A DNA stretch of 64,000 bases from UBA8949 sp942493365 (GTDB lineage: Bacteria; Bacillota; Clostridia; Saccharofermentanales; UBA5734), in contig OW818697.1 in assembly GCA_942493365.1 (NCBI GenBank), positions 1,984,001 through 2,048,000 of the forward strand, read 5' to 3'. Below the pieces are notes generated by a model, which ran no database searches, was not told the origin of the DNA, and was given only the letters and a program-made list of their open reading frames with translations. How positions within the stretch are numbered: position 1 is the first letter of the stretch; each line of letters begins with the position of its first letter. This document shows positions 15,637-24,608 of this stretch, piece by piece. The translations under genes were made by a program, and so were the position numbers.

Positions 15637-17883
15637 CTAGTTCAGGCTGAAAGTAACGGTTTCAGTCCACGAATAGTTCTGGTAAATGTCAATGATCATG
15701 TAGCATTCGAGCACAGGATCTTCGCCAACATCCTCGTAGGACACTTCCGGCAAAGTGTCGCCGATAAACATGGCATCGCCGAAGAAATACTGCGCATCGT
15801 AGGAACCATCGTAATTGTAGTAATCACAGACGTATTCGATCTTGTCGCCGGTGTAAAACTGCAAATAACCCTTGCCGAGGGTGCTCTGGTCGCCGACATC
15901 AGCATCGGGATCAACCACTCGGTAGCCGGCGATGTACTGAATCATGTTGTCGTCTGCGTCTTTCTCCCAGACAAGAATGATCTGGATGTCAGTCGTATCA
16001 TTCAGAAAAGCCGGTACATAACCGGTGTAGGTGGTGGTTCCATCATCTGACACCGTCGTATCTTCAGCATAATAACAAACAATCTGCCCACCGATGGCGA
16101 CCCAGGTGTTATCTGACGAACCGTAATTCAGGATGAGGTTGCCGTAATCATCCTCAATCCAGGTCTGGTCACTGCCGAGGTCAATGTAGCCCTCGCCGTC
16201 GTCCAGCATAATCTGCATTTGAACTTCGGTGATCAACTCCCAATCGGCTGCAGTCAGCGGCAGATAGTGGTATTCGTTGATTTCGTCATATAAGACGGCA
16301 AGGCTTGAATAATCGATGCTTTCATCTGCATAGTCGTAGTTGTCGACAGTGGCTTGATCGTACCAGTCGTACGTTGAGTAATCGACCGTTGCGGTTTCAC
16401 CGTCAGTCAAGGTTTCCCATAATGACGCGCCGTCGGATTTGCTCTGCCCGCCAGCCAGAATGGTCACAAAGGAATCGTAGAATTTGTAGACATCGCCGCC
16501 AAAGCCAAATGATGAAAACCATTGCTTGGACGTATCATAAACGGTCAGATCGGAGTATGGAAAGTAGAGTGACAAGCCGTTGACACCCCCGACCGTACAA
16601 TCATTGTGGTATTTGACCGCGCTGTTGACGGCGTCGACCAATGCCTGCTTGCCTTCAATTTCCGACTGGCTGGTGAAATCAATAATATCGATCATGTCAT
16701 AGCCGCCTTCGGCAAATGACTTTGTTTCTGCAACCGCCTGTGAAATGACCCCGAATTCCGTACCGCCTGCGATGGCGGCGTCGGCGTTGGCCATGTAATT
16801 GCAGAGCGCGGTATATACAGCCGGAATTTCACGCAGCGCAACGACCGACAGGGTCGAGTCGGTTCCGTTTTGATCGATAAAGCTGTCAACGATCGACTGG
16901 CCCAGTTTCACCGGGTCGATCGAGGTGTTGTTGCCAAGCTCGGTCAGCCAAACGCTGTAGTCCCAGCCGTAGGATGGTTCGGTTTCTTCCGAGGCCACCA
17001 TGTAATCGGCGAAAGGTTCTAGCATATAGGCGGTCTCGACCGAACCCATCAGACAGGCGTCAAACCCAAAGATGTCAAATTTGGTACCGGCATCGGCCAG
17101 CGCCTCGGCAATATTGGGCAGGTAGAGCGTCGTATCGGGGTACATCTCGTCCATGCCGTAGCCGTAGAGCGATCCGCCGCCGTGATCCCAGAGAATCAGC
17201 GCGTTGCGGTTGGCCGGATAGTTCCGGGACGCGAAGCTGATGAAATCGCTTAGCGCTGAAGACGTCAGCATGCTTTGCGATTCAAGCTCTTGCAATTCGA
17301 TCAGTTGGCCATCTTTGACCTGCCAGCGCTGAACACCACCGTCTGTGATGCCCTCCATCGACCAGTCGAGCGCGCCGCCGGTTTGGAGGATGACGTTGAC
17401 ATTGTCGCCAAAGTTGGCGTCGAGCATCTCTTGGATATCAATAGATCCGCAGGCGCCTTCGGTTTCAAGGTCAGCGCCGCAGATGTAAATCATGACCGTA
17501 TACGTGTCATCGCCGCCGCCCTTGATGGTTGTATAGTTTTGGCGGAAGCCGTCCGGCTGGAGAATTTGCGTGCTGCTCGTGCCGCCGGTTGGGTTGGAAA
17601 AGCCTGAGATCAGGCTGCTGATCAGGAGGACCGCACCGACGATCACAGCAACCGCCAGAACCGATAAAACGATGATCAGCGGCGCGTTGGATTTTTTGCG
17701 CGGTGCCGGCTGAGGCGGCGCGTAATAAGCGCCTGGCTGGCTCGGCGCTTGTCCTGCGGCGGGGTACACATAGCCGCTGTAAACGGGAACGTTGGGCGTC
17801 TGGTTTTGGGTTGTCGGGTTGCCGCAATTCGGGCAAAATTTGCCGTCGTCGGCGATATTACTGCCGCATTTTGAACAAAACAT
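15637..17883 (-). CDS. Clostripain-family (C11) protease with N-terminal zinc ribbon
   Basis: A 748-residue protein. Residues 1-24 form a zinc ribbon (Cys3, Cys6, Cys17, Cys20), then a Pro/Gln-rich stretch, a membrane helix (68-92) and an extracytoplasmic C11 peptidase domain starting near residue 125 (TYTVMIYICGADLE). The catalytic dyad is His234 (LWDHGGG) and Cys277 (FDACLMG), both intact. C11 enzymes cut after Arg or Lys and self-activate; whether this one does is unknown. The long C-terminal half (about 490-748) is rich in Asp and Tyr and forms no domain I recognise. AAGGAG precedes the ATG. The zinc ribbon would sit in the cytoplasm, an unusual arrangement that hints at signalling or regulation. 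Confidence 0.88.
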   Translation of the reverse strand: MFCSKCGSNIADDGKFCPNCGNPTTQNQTPNVPVYSGYVYPAAGQAPSQPGAYYAPPQPAPRKKSNAPLIIVLSVLAVAVIVGAVLLISSLISGFSNPTGGTSSTQILQPDGFRQNYTTIKGGGDDTYTVMIYICGADLETEGACGSIDIQEMLDANFGDNVNVILQTGGALDWSMEGITDGGVQRWQVKDGQLIELQELESQSMLTSSALSDFISFASRNYPANRNALILWDHGGGSLYGYGMDEMYPDTTLYLPNIAEALADAGTKFDIFGFDACLMGSVETAYMLEPFADYMVASEETEPSYGWDYSVWLTELGNNTSIDPVKLGQSIVDSFIDQNGTDSTLSVVALREIPAVYTALCNYMANADAAIAGGTEFGVISQAVAETKSFAEGGYDMIDIIDFTSQSEIEGKQALVDAVNSAVKYHNDCTVGGVNGLSLYFPYSDLTVYDTSKQWFSSFGFGGDVYKFYDSFVTILAGGQSKSDGASLWETLTDGETATVDYSTYDWYDQATVDNYDYADESIDYSSLAVLYDEINEYHYLPLTAADWELITEVQMQIMLDDGEGYIDLGSDQTWIEDDYGNLILNYGSSDNTWVAIGGQIVCYYAEDTTVSDDGTTTYTGYVPAFLNDTTDIQIILVWEKDADDNMIQYIAGYRVVDPDADVGDQSTLGKGYLQFYTGDKIEYVCDYYNYDGSYDAQYFFGDAMFIGDTLPEVSYEDVGEDPVLECYMIIDIYQNYSWTETVTFSLN

Positions 17884-17905
17884 AGTTTTCTCCTTGTATA
17901 CATGT

Positions 17906-17977
17906 CCCGTGCGATTCAGGCCCGTGCGATGCGCGTGTTATTAGTTTGATTTTACGCTGATTGAGCAGGCAAAACAA
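17906..17977 (-). promoter_or_regulatory. Promoter and direct repeats before the clostripain-like gene
   Basis: On the minus strand: TTGTTT (17977-17972), a 17-base spacer and TAAAAT (17954-17949). Between this and the start codon lie two perfect copies of CCCGTGCGAT (17906-17915 and 17921-17930 as read on the plus strand), 15 bases apart, which could bind a regulator in the transcribed leader. Confidence 0.45.
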
Positions 17978-17987
17978 TACGGATTTG

Positions 17988-18866
17988 CTATTCCACGCTG
18001 GTCGTTTCCTGGCTCTCTTCGACTTTCTCGTCGTTCGGTTTATACTTCTTCTCCAGCCAGTTCATGAACAGGCCAACCGCCAGACCGACCAGGAAAAGCA
18101 CGGCGCTGACGATGTAGACAGCCGCATCGGCATTGGTGTAATCCAGCGGAATAATGATCGCGGTCGAAGCGATGACCACACCCAGGATGAAATGGAAAAT
18201 GCCAGCATAAGCCTTGGCTAGCAGCCAGCTCATCAGCTTGGCAAACAGCAGAATACAGACTACGGCACCGATCAGCAGCGGCAGGATGACTTCGAAATTC
18301 AGGTCGCCGATACCCGCGGTCATCGGCTCATAGATATTGAAATACATCAGGAAGTTGGACGGGCTGAGACCGGGCACGATCATGCCCAGGGCGAAAATCA
18401 GGCCGGACAGCATCCAGGTGAAAAAGTTTTGCGGCAGGGTGACGCTCAGGTACTGGCTGGCTGCCCAGAGCCCGATCGAGCCGATCACAGCGACGACAAT
18501 CGTCTCGACAATATGCCGTGGTTTTCTGCCCTGCTTGCCGGCTTCCCGGAACAAGGCGGGCAGCGTGCCAACGATGCAGCCAATGAAGCACCATTTGACC
18601 TGAATCTCGGCAACGCCCAGGAAATACTCCAGCGGCTTGGTCAGCAGCCACATGCCAAAGGCGGCGCCCAAGAGGACGGGTATGAAAAAGAACACGTTCT
18701 TGAGGAAATCCTTGCGAATGTTGGACAGAAAAGCAATGATCTTTTCGTATATGCCGAAAACGGCCGCCATTGCGCCGCCGCTGACCCCCGGCAGAATGGC
18801 ACCGGTGCCAATGAACATGCCTTTGATGAAGCGGAAAATCCAGTCAAATAAATTGAACTTTTTCAT
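17988..18866 (-). CDS. DUF368 polyprenyl-phosphate transporter
   Basis: A 292-residue polytopic protein with the DUF368 signature IRFIKGMFIGTGAILPGVSGG-like start (residues about 10-31, G-x-G-x-I-x-P-G-V-S-G-G) and its internal echo FALGMIVPGLSPSNFLM in the second half. This inverted two-half layout is typical. DUF368 proteins have been shown in other bacteria to recycle undecaprenyl phosphate across the membrane (PopT); this assignment by family is good but not proven here. The tail is charged and cytoplasmic (KKYKPNDEKVEESQE). It is co-directional with the protease gene downstream, which has its own likely promoter. Confidence 0.9.
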   Translation of the reverse strand: MKKFNLFDWIFRFIKGMFIGTGAILPGVSGGAMAAVFGIYEKIIAFLSNIRKDFLKNVFFFIPVLLGAAFGMWLLTKPLEYFLGVAEIQVKWCFIGCIVGTLPALFREAGKQGRKPRHIVETIVVAVIGSIGLWAASQYLSVTLPQNFFTWMLSGLIFALGMIVPGLSPSNFLMYFNIYEPMTAGIGDLNFEVILPLLIGAVVCILLFAKLMSWLLAKAYAGIFHFILGVVIASTAIIIPLDYTNADAAVYIVSAVLFLVGLAVGLFMNWLEKKYKPNDEKVEESQETTSVE

Positions 18867-18939
18867 TTTCGTCTCCTGTTGCCTGAAATGATTAATGATC
18901 TAAATTCTAACAAAAATCGCTTCATGGTACAAACACGAT

Positions 18940-20199
18940 TTACAAATTGAAGTAAAGAGATTGTAAAAGATAAGACTGCTGGTATCGGATCGCCAGTTTC
19001 CACAGCAGACGCTTGAGTCTGGCCACCGCCAGCGGGGCTTGTTCGATCTGCGCGATTCGCCGCTGAAAATCCGCCATTTCCGTGGCTGTAGCCTGATCTT
19101 TGAAATACCCCCAGACATGCTGCGCCGCGTTGACACAGTTGCCCGGCGAAAATTCGCAGGCCAAAGCACCTTCAATCAGGTCGTAGAAGGCCAGCGCCGG
19201 GTAGGCGGATTTGTCTTTCAGCAGCGCGCGGATCTGGTTGTAGGCTGTCGGTGAACTTTCCAAAACTTTGTATTTGTAGCGCCGCCATTCTTTTTCCAGG
19301 GTTACGATCCGAGCTTGTTTCGTCAGGCAATTGACGCATTTGACCGCCGAAAGATTTTTGTCCTTGACCTCCAGCATAATATCGGGTGAAAGCGTGCCGA
19401 GGCTCTCAACAAAGGTAAGGAAGGGTCGAATGGCGATGCTCCCGGCATGAGAACCGGCTCGTTTGTGCGGATCCTGCTGGGAGTAGTGAATTTTCTGAAC
19501 GCCGTCCCGAGTTTGCCAGGTGGCGGCACACTCGGCGATCCAATGAGCGTCGGAAGCGGACGGAATTCCGCCGTTGACCGCATGATGCAGGTTGTCAAAG
19601 ACAACGGGTATTCGCAGTTGTCGCCCGATGGCCAGCACATCGGTTATGGTATAGGATTTGTCATCATTTTCAATGACCAGACGCGATCTGACAGACTCAT
19701 CCAGTTTTCTGAAGTTTTCCGCGAATCGATCGATTGCCGCCTTTTTGTCGCCGTAAACGCCGCCAATGTGCAGGATTATTTTATGCTCACAGCTGACGCC
19801 CAGGCTGTCGAGAAATCGCGTGTGATACCGCAGATCATCGGCCGCCCGTGCTGCTATGTCTGGGTCTGGTGAATTGAGCACCGTATACTGGCCGGGATGC
19901 ATGGACACCCGCAAACCGCTGCGACGGATCTTGTCTCCGATCGTCCGCAGGTGGTCAGCCGACATCGTCGCCCAGTCCAACTGATTGACCGGATTCGATC
20001 CGAAAGGTATGATATCCGAACTGATTCGGAAAAGCATGATCCCGTTGGCAATATTGTAGTCAATCATCTGATCCAAGGCTTCCAGATTGGCCGCGATGAT
20101 CGCCGCCAGACGCTGCGAAGTGGCGCTGCGCAGCATACAGCTTTGGATCGCCGTGTGGGCAACACCAATGGTCAGGCAGGCATATCCGATTCTCATCAT
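18940..20199 (-). CDS. uvsE: UV DNA damage endonuclease
   Basis: A 419-residue TIM-barrel nuclease of the UvdE family, which nicks DNA 5' of UV photoproducts in a repair route independent of UvrABC. The start MRIGYACLTIG and the motifs FRISSDIIPFGSNPVN, SMHPGQYTVLNSPD, IILHIGGVYGDK, LVIENDDKSYTI, PVVFDNLHHAVN and IHYSQQDPHKRAGSH carry the His, Glu and Asp metal ligands. The C-terminal ~100 residues beyond the barrel are an extension. The first ATG (20199) gives MMRIGY; the second may be used instead. No SOS box is obvious upstream. Confidence 0.92.
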   Translation of the reverse strand: MMRIGYACLTIGVAHTAIQSCMLRSATSQRLAAIIAANLEALDQMIDYNIANGIMLFRISSDIIPFGSNPVNQLDWATMSADHLRTIGDKIRRSGLRVSMHPGQYTVLNSPDPDIAARAADDLRYHTRFLDSLGVSCEHKIILHIGGVYGDKKAAIDRFAENFRKLDESVRSRLVIENDDKSYTITDVLAIGRQLRIPVVFDNLHHAVNGGIPSASDAHWIAECAATWQTRDGVQKIHYSQQDPHKRAGSHAGSIAIRPFLTFVESLGTLSPDIMLEVKDKNLSAVKCVNCLTKQARIVTLEKEWRRYKYKVLESSPTAYNQIRALLKDKSAYPALAFYDLIEGALACEFSPGNCVNAAQHVWGYFKDQATATEMADFQRRIAQIEQAPLAVARLKRLLWKLAIRYQQSYLLQSLYFNL

Positions 20200-20223
20200 T
20201 CAGCAAATTAAAACAAAATCACG

Positions 20224-21087
20224 TTATTTCTTGATCGGCACAACACCGGCCAGCTCGCCGATGACGTTGATCAGCTCAGCATTTGAAGGCACGACGACCT
20301 TGGCGTTATCCTTGAGGGCGATCTCGGTGGCCTGCAGTTTGCGCAGAATTTGGGCGTTGCCGACAAAGTATTTTTCGGCCGCTTCATTGACCAATTTGAT
20401 GGCTTGCGCTTCGCCTTCGGCTTCAAGAATCTTGGCCTGGCGGATACCCTCAGCCTTCTTGATCTCGGCCCGTTTGATACCATCGGCTGTGGTCTCGGCG
20501 GCGGTAGCAAAGTCGACGGCGGCGACCTTTTCATTTTCAGCCTTGACAACCTTGTTCATGGTTTCCTGAACATCCTTAGGCGGATCGATTTCACGCAGTT
20601 CGGTACGGACGATGTCAATACCCCATTTGCTGGTCTCTTCTTTCAGGGTGCGCAGCAGCTCGGTGTTGATCTTGCCGCGCTCGCTATTGGCGGATTTGAG
20701 TGTCAGGGTGCCGATGATGTTACGCAGCGTGGTCCGGGCCAGGTTGACGATCTGATACTGATAGTTGTTGACATTGTAGACCGAATTTTTGACATTCTCC
20801 TCGGTCGCCTGCACCTTGAAATATATCTGGGCGTCAACGGTGGCATTGAGGTTGTCGTTGGTGATGATAATTTGCGGTTCGGCATTGAACATCTGCTCGG
20901 TGATGTTGACCAGATAAATTTTCTGGACACCGGGAAAAACCCAGTGGAATCCGGGCTGGGCGTACTTGGAATACTTGCCCAGCGTTTCAATCAGGCCGCG
21001 ATGGGTCGGGCGGACGATGCGAATACCGGAGAAAAAGAAGATCACGATGATAACGATCACAACAAATGCGGGGAAAATCAATTCCAT
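20224..21087 (-). CDS. SPFH/stomatin-like membrane protease-associated protein
   Basis: A 287-residue protein with an N-terminal membrane helix (about 4-21) and an SPFH domain (about 25-190), followed by an Ala/Glu-rich coiled coil (KRAEIKKAEGIRQAKILEAEGEAQAIKLVNEAAEKYF in total). PGFHWVFPGVQKI and ARTTLRNIIGTLTL are typical of the paraslipin/QmcA group. These form large ring assemblies in membranes; the usual partner NfeD or a clpP-class protease gene is not adjacent. A good promoter lies just upstream, so it is probably monocistronic. Confidence 0.93.
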   Translation of the reverse strand: MELIFPAFVVIVIIVIFFFSGIRIVRPTHRGLIETLGKYSKYAQPGFHWVFPGVQKIYLVNITEQMFNAEPQIIITNDNLNATVDAQIYFKVQATEENVKNSVYNVNNYQYQIVNLARTTLRNIIGTLTLKSANSERGKINTELLRTLKEETSKWGIDIVRTELREIDPPKDVQETMNKVVKAENEKVAAVDFATAAETTADGIKRAEIKKAEGIRQAKILEAEGEAQAIKLVNEAAEKYFVGNAQILRKLQATEIALKDNAKVVVPSNAELINVIGELAGVVPIKK

Positions 21088-21135
21088 AAAGATACCCTCT
21101 TTTCATTTATTCCTAATATTATCGTATTACTTAAT

Positions 21136-21163
21136 ATTATAATCCATTCTTGCAAGCCTGCAA
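21136..21163 (-). promoter_or_regulatory. Promoter of the SPFH gene
   Basis: On the minus strand: TTGCAG (21163-21158), a 16-base spacer and TATAAT (21141-21136), about 50 bases before the start codon. Confidence 0.5.
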
Positions 21164-21187
21164 CGCTTATTGTCAAAATAATTTGAT

Positions 21188-21568
21188 TCACGCCCGACGG
21201 CGCCTGACCGCCATGAACAGGCTGTCAGCAGTCAGCGCCAGCAGCGAAACCGGGATGGCCCCCTTGAGCAGCAGCACGATGTCATCGGCGCGGATGCCGT
21301 TGATGATCAGCGTACCGAAGCCGTTGACGCCGACAACGGCACCGATCGTGGCCACGCTGATGTTGAGGATAACCGAAGTTTGCAGGCCGGCCAGGATCGC
21401 CGGACGGGCCAGCGGCAGTTCGACGCGCAGCAGCGGTCCCTCAGTGTCAATCATGGTGGCGACCGTGATCGGTCCTTTGCCGGCAGGTGTCGGCTGAGCG
21501 CATGCGGGAATGGTCAAGGCTATGGCCAAAATCAGGATTATGGCCAGTAATTGGTTAGTTCGTTTCAT
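21188..21568 (-). pseudogene. In-frame chimera of an OpuC-type binding lipoprotein and its ABC permease (deletion relic)
   Basis: A 126-residue open frame made of two unrelated pieces. Residues 1-23 are a lipoprotein signal (IPAC), and 24-45 match the start of a glycine-betaine/choline binding protein (ITVATMIDTEGPLL). From RVELPLARPAILAGL onward the sequence is the C-terminal part of the cognate OpuCB/ProW-type permease (NISVATIGAVVGVNGFGTLIING). About 250 residues of binding domain and roughly the first two thirds of the permease are missing. The frame is kept, with a GGGGGA ribosome site, and it overlaps the upstream flavoprotein gene by 14 bases. It cannot transport osmolytes, and no ATPase gene is nearby. 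It may still be translated as a small membrane lipoprotein. Confidence 0.8.
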
Positions 21569-23009
21569 GTTTGTGTCCCCCACTTTCTCCCCCTCTGAGT
21601 TCCAATCCATAGAAAACCCAGTTCGCGACCTCATTCAGCGATGGGTGAATGACAATAGAATCATAGATGGGGTTGTTATCTGAATTCATCAGGTAGGTCA
21701 GACCCTGAATCAGCAAATCGGCATTGGCGCCGACCGCATGTGCCCCAAGAATGTGCTTGTGCTCGTCGCAGATCACCTTGACAAAGCCATCCTCATCGCT
21801 GCCGCTTTCATAGCCCATGGCCTCGCCCTTGGCCACGCTCGAATAGTATTTTTGGCCGACGTAAAAGTGCTGTCCGGCGATTTTCGCGCGGGCTGCGACC
21901 TGCGCCTCGGTGAGTCCGACATGGGCAACCTGCGGGTAAGTGTAGATCGCCCAGGGAATTTTGTTATAGTCCATCGCCTGTTTTGGCGCGGGCTTGAACA
22001 AATTGTGGACGACGACACCGGCTTCCTTTTCCCCTTTGTGGCGAAATTGCAGTTTGCCGTCAATGTCGCCGATCGCCCAGATGCCGCTGACATTGGTTTC
22101 CATGTATTCATTGACCTTGATCCAGCCCTGATCGTCGGTGGCCAGGCCGGCCTTTTTGACCTTGAGAAGATCAGAGTTGGGCTGCAGCCCGGTCGCAATC
22201 ATAATCTCCTGACAGTTGATCTGCCGCTTCTGACCCGTTGCCGTTACCTCGACCGTCACCTGCTTGCCATCGCCGACTGTCACCGCCTTGACCAGGCGGG
22301 CCCCGGTAATGACCTCAATACCGACTCGCGCGAAAGACTTGGCGACATGCTGACTGACCGCCGGTTCCTCCCGTGACAACAGGCGCGGTGTGCTTTCGAT
22401 TACCGTGACCCGGGTGCCAAAGGCCGAAAAAATGTGGGCAAATTCACAGCCGATGGCACCGCCGCCGACAATGACCAGACTTTCGTAGGGTTGGGACGGA
22501 AACTGCTGGTTGAAAAAAGTTTCGGCCATGACGAAGCCGCACCGGGTCAACCCAGCAACGTCGGGGATATGGGTTCTGGCCCCGGCGGCAATGATAATCC
22601 GTTCACTTTGGATCTCAATTTTGCGGCTGCCGTCCAGAGGGGCAATCGATAGTCGGTGTGGCGCAATAAAGGACGCTGTGCCTTTGAAGACTTTGAGATT
22701 GGCCGCCGAGTCAAGCGCCAGCTCGATATCCTGTGTCTCATTGATTGATTTCCACATGCGATTGGCAATCTTGTCCCAGTCAAAGCTTTTCAAGGCAAAA
22801 TCAAGTCCGACGCGCTGTGCGTCCTGCATTTCGCGGATCAAATCAGCCGGCCAGGTCAGGCTTTTGGAGGGGATGCAGCCCTTGGTCAGACAGGTGCCGC
22901 CGAATTTCAGGTTTTCGACCAGTGCGCACGTCCAGCCCATTTCCAGGGCTTTGTCGAGTACCGTCAATCCAACACCCGAGCCAATAACAATCAAGTCGAA
23001 TTTGTCCAT
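21555..23009 (-). CDS. Dihydrolipoamide dehydrogenase-like pyridine nucleotide-disulfide oxidoreductase
   Basis: A 484-residue class I flavoprotein disulfide reductase. It has the FAD-binding GSGVG near the N-terminus, the redox pair Cys40/Cys45 (GGTCLTKGCIPSK), the NAD(P) fold VIVGGGAIGCEFAHIF, the second FAD motif GIWAIGDIDG and the C-terminal dimerisation domain with IHPSLNEV (His-Pro). No lipoyl domain and no 2-oxoacid dehydrogenase genes are near, so the substrate is uncertain. The last residues (GGESGGHKHETN) run past the usual end and into the start of the chimeric gene, possibly a consequence of the same deletion. RBS AGGGGGT precedes the ATG. Confidence 0.88.
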   Translation of the reverse strand: MDKFDLIVIGSGVGLTVLDKALEMGWTCALVENLKFGGTCLTKGCIPSKSLTWPADLIREMQDAQRVGLDFALKSFDWDKIANRMWKSINETQDIELALDSAANLKVFKGTASFIAPHRLSIAPLDGSRKIEIQSERIIIAAGARTHIPDVAGLTRCGFVMAETFFNQQFPSQPYESLVIVGGGAIGCEFAHIFSAFGTRVTVIESTPRLLSREEPAVSQHVAKSFARVGIEVITGARLVKAVTVGDGKQVTVEVTATGQKRQINCQEIMIATGLQPNSDLLKVKKAGLATDDQGWIKVNEYMETNVSGIWAIGDIDGKLQFRHKGEKEAGVVVHNLFKPAPKQAMDYNKIPWAIYTYPQVAHVGLTEAQVAARAKIAGQHFYVGQKYYSSVAKGEAMGYESGSDEDGFVKVICDEHKHILGAHAVGANADLLIQGLTYLMNSDNNPIYDSIVIHPSLNEVANWVFYGLELRGGESGGHKHETN

Positions 23010-23174
23010 CTTGTACCCCCTGATTTTTGTAGCCTGAAATAATAATTATACTCCTTTTTCAATCCTACGCTCAGACTGCTGAAAAAGCAGCACAAAGCCA
23101 GAAGCCCGAGAATGAAATACCAGTTATGGGTGATCTATCCTGAAAATCTGAAAAGAGTCGATTTTATAAGGTAA

Positions 23175-24290
23175 CTATATCGACTTCTCATACACGCGGT
23201 AAGTCTTGATCCGTTGCATGCCCAGTTTTTCGAGCGCGTTTTTGATGCGCAGGTTGTCCTCAAGAATGTAATTGGCCTCCATACGCACTTTTTTAGCGGC
23301 CAGATTGTTATAGAGATGGACATACATCAGGGCGTCCAAGGCTTTGCCCTGCCAATCCGGGTGAACGGCTAAGCCGAACAGCCGGTAGTCGCGTATTTTT
23401 TTGACACCGAAAATCAGGCGCGCCCAGCCCAAGGGCAGCAGGTGGCCGCCAATGCGCTTGAGGATGACGTTGATGTCTGGGAAGCCGAGGCAAAAACCGA
23501 CCGCTTCGCCGTGGTATTCGGCGATCCAGACGGCATCGGGATCGACGATCAGTTTGAGTTTTTTCAGCATGTCCTCCATGACTGGCAATTCGACCGGTAC
23601 ATAGCCCCAGTTGTCAGCCAGGGCGATGTTGGAGATCGCCCAGATCGAGCGGGCATCGGCCTTGATGCGGCGCATGTCGAGGCGTCTGAGGCTGATACCG
23701 GGATAGCGGCGCTGGTACTTTGCAACGAAACCATCATAGCGCTTCGGCAGCACATAACCCTGTTGGATATCGGCTTCATAAACCAGCAGGTCCTTGACCT
23801 TGGCATAATCGGCGGTGATCATAATATCGTTATAATACGCTGGATTCCAGGGCGACATATAGACCGGCGGACTGTCATACCCCTCGAGGACAAAACCCCA
23901 GTTTTCGGCGACCGGGTTGATCGGTCCGCGCAGGGCAGTAATGCCCCTGGACGTAAGCCAGTCTTCGCAGGCCGTGATCAGCAACCGCGCCACCGCAGGA
24001 TCATCAATGCATTCAAACGAGCCAAAAAAGCCGATGTTTGATTGATAAAAAGCGTTAAAGGTGTGATCGATGTAGACGATGACTCGCCCGACGGGCTGGT
24101 CGACATCGTCATACACGAGCAGCCGCTCAAAATCCGAGTTGGCCAGGATCGGATTGCCCTTGGCGGTATAACCCTTGGTCTCATCCAGCCAGATCGGTGG
24201 CACGTAGCAGGGATTGTCATGAAAAATCACCGCCGGCAGACGCACGAAGGCGCGCAGTTGCCGTTTGCTTCGAACCTTAATAATTCTCAT
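23175..24290 (-). CDS. GNAT-fold protein of the YghO-like group
   Basis: A 371-residue protein with an N-terminal region typical of a widespread family of double GNAT-like proteins (RSKRQLRAFVRLPAVIFHDNP, then NIGFFGSFECIDDP and LRGPINPVAENWGFVLEGYDSPP). A C-terminal acetyltransferase core is visible, with DAVWIAEYHGEAVGFCLGFPD and LFGLAVHPDWQGKALDALM. No substrate is known for this family; annotation is by fold. The start at 24290 is chosen because homology begins at MRIIKVRSK; the longer open frame upstream is out-of-frame nitroreductase sequence. Its first codons overlap the end of the nitroreductase relic by 14 bases, so it was probably coupled to it. Confidence 0.8.
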   Translation of the reverse strand: MRIIKVRSKRQLRAFVRLPAVIFHDNPCYVPPIWLDETKGYTAKGNPILANSDFERLLVYDDVDQPVGRVIVYIDHTFNAFYQSNIGFFGSFECIDDPAVARLLITACEDWLTSRGITALRGPINPVAENWGFVLEGYDSPPVYMSPWNPAYYNDIMITADYAKVKDLLVYEADIQQGYVLPKRYDGFVAKYQRRYPGISLRRLDMRRIKADARSIWAISNIALADNWGYVPVELPVMEDMLKKLKLIVDPDAVWIAEYHGEAVGFCLGFPDINVILKRIGGHLLPLGWARLIFGVKKIRDYRLFGLAVHPDWQGKALDALMYVHLYNNLAAKKVRMEANYILEDNLRIKNALEKLGMQRIKTYRVYEKSI

Positions 24291-24588
24291 AATGGATACG
24301 CTTTTGATCACGGCGGTCAACAAAACTATTCTGCTGGTCATTAGTCGAGTAGCCAATAGAAATGATGCAGAACGGTTTGATGTGATCCGGCAGGTCAAAC
24401 ATAGTCCGCAGGCAAAGCGCTCGGTCGGCCATCGGTTCTGCGGCCATCCAGACGCCGCCCAACCGTAGATGTACAGCTTCCAGCAGAAGATTCTCGGTTG
24501 CGGCGCGCAGGAGTTTGTCAATTTTTTCGCTTTTGACAGGCTGATTCAGGTATTTTCGTATGCTTCTTCTTTTGAAGATTTCATCCAT
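24277..24588 (-). pseudogene. Nitroreductase with a large internal in-frame deletion
   Basis: A 103-residue frame that begins and ends like a complete FMN nitroreductase. The N-terminus MDEIFKRRSIRKYLNQPV with the KIDKLLRAA helix is normal, and the C-terminal half has ENLLLEAVHLRLGGVWMAAEP, DLPDHIKPFCIISIGYS and the usual final RIHYENY. The middle part of some 60-70 residues, which carries the S-x-N-x-Q-P-W FMN-binding loop, is missing; the junction joins LLRAA directly to TENLLLEA. The ancestral protein would have had SAAT just before ENLLL, so a recombination between short GCNGCN repeats is plausible. Without this part FMN binding is unlikely. Confidence 0.8.
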
Positions 24589-24608
24589 AACAAAATCACC
24601 ATCTGCAA

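Noticed and set aside
23095..23130. Hairpin CTGCT-AGCAG as a rho-independent terminator after the GNAT gene
   Set aside because: Stem of five pairs and no following T-run on the relevant strand.
24291..24521. N-terminal extension of the GNAT protein by 77 codons
   Set aside because: The segment is the nitroreductase relic read in another frame; homology to the family starts at 24290.
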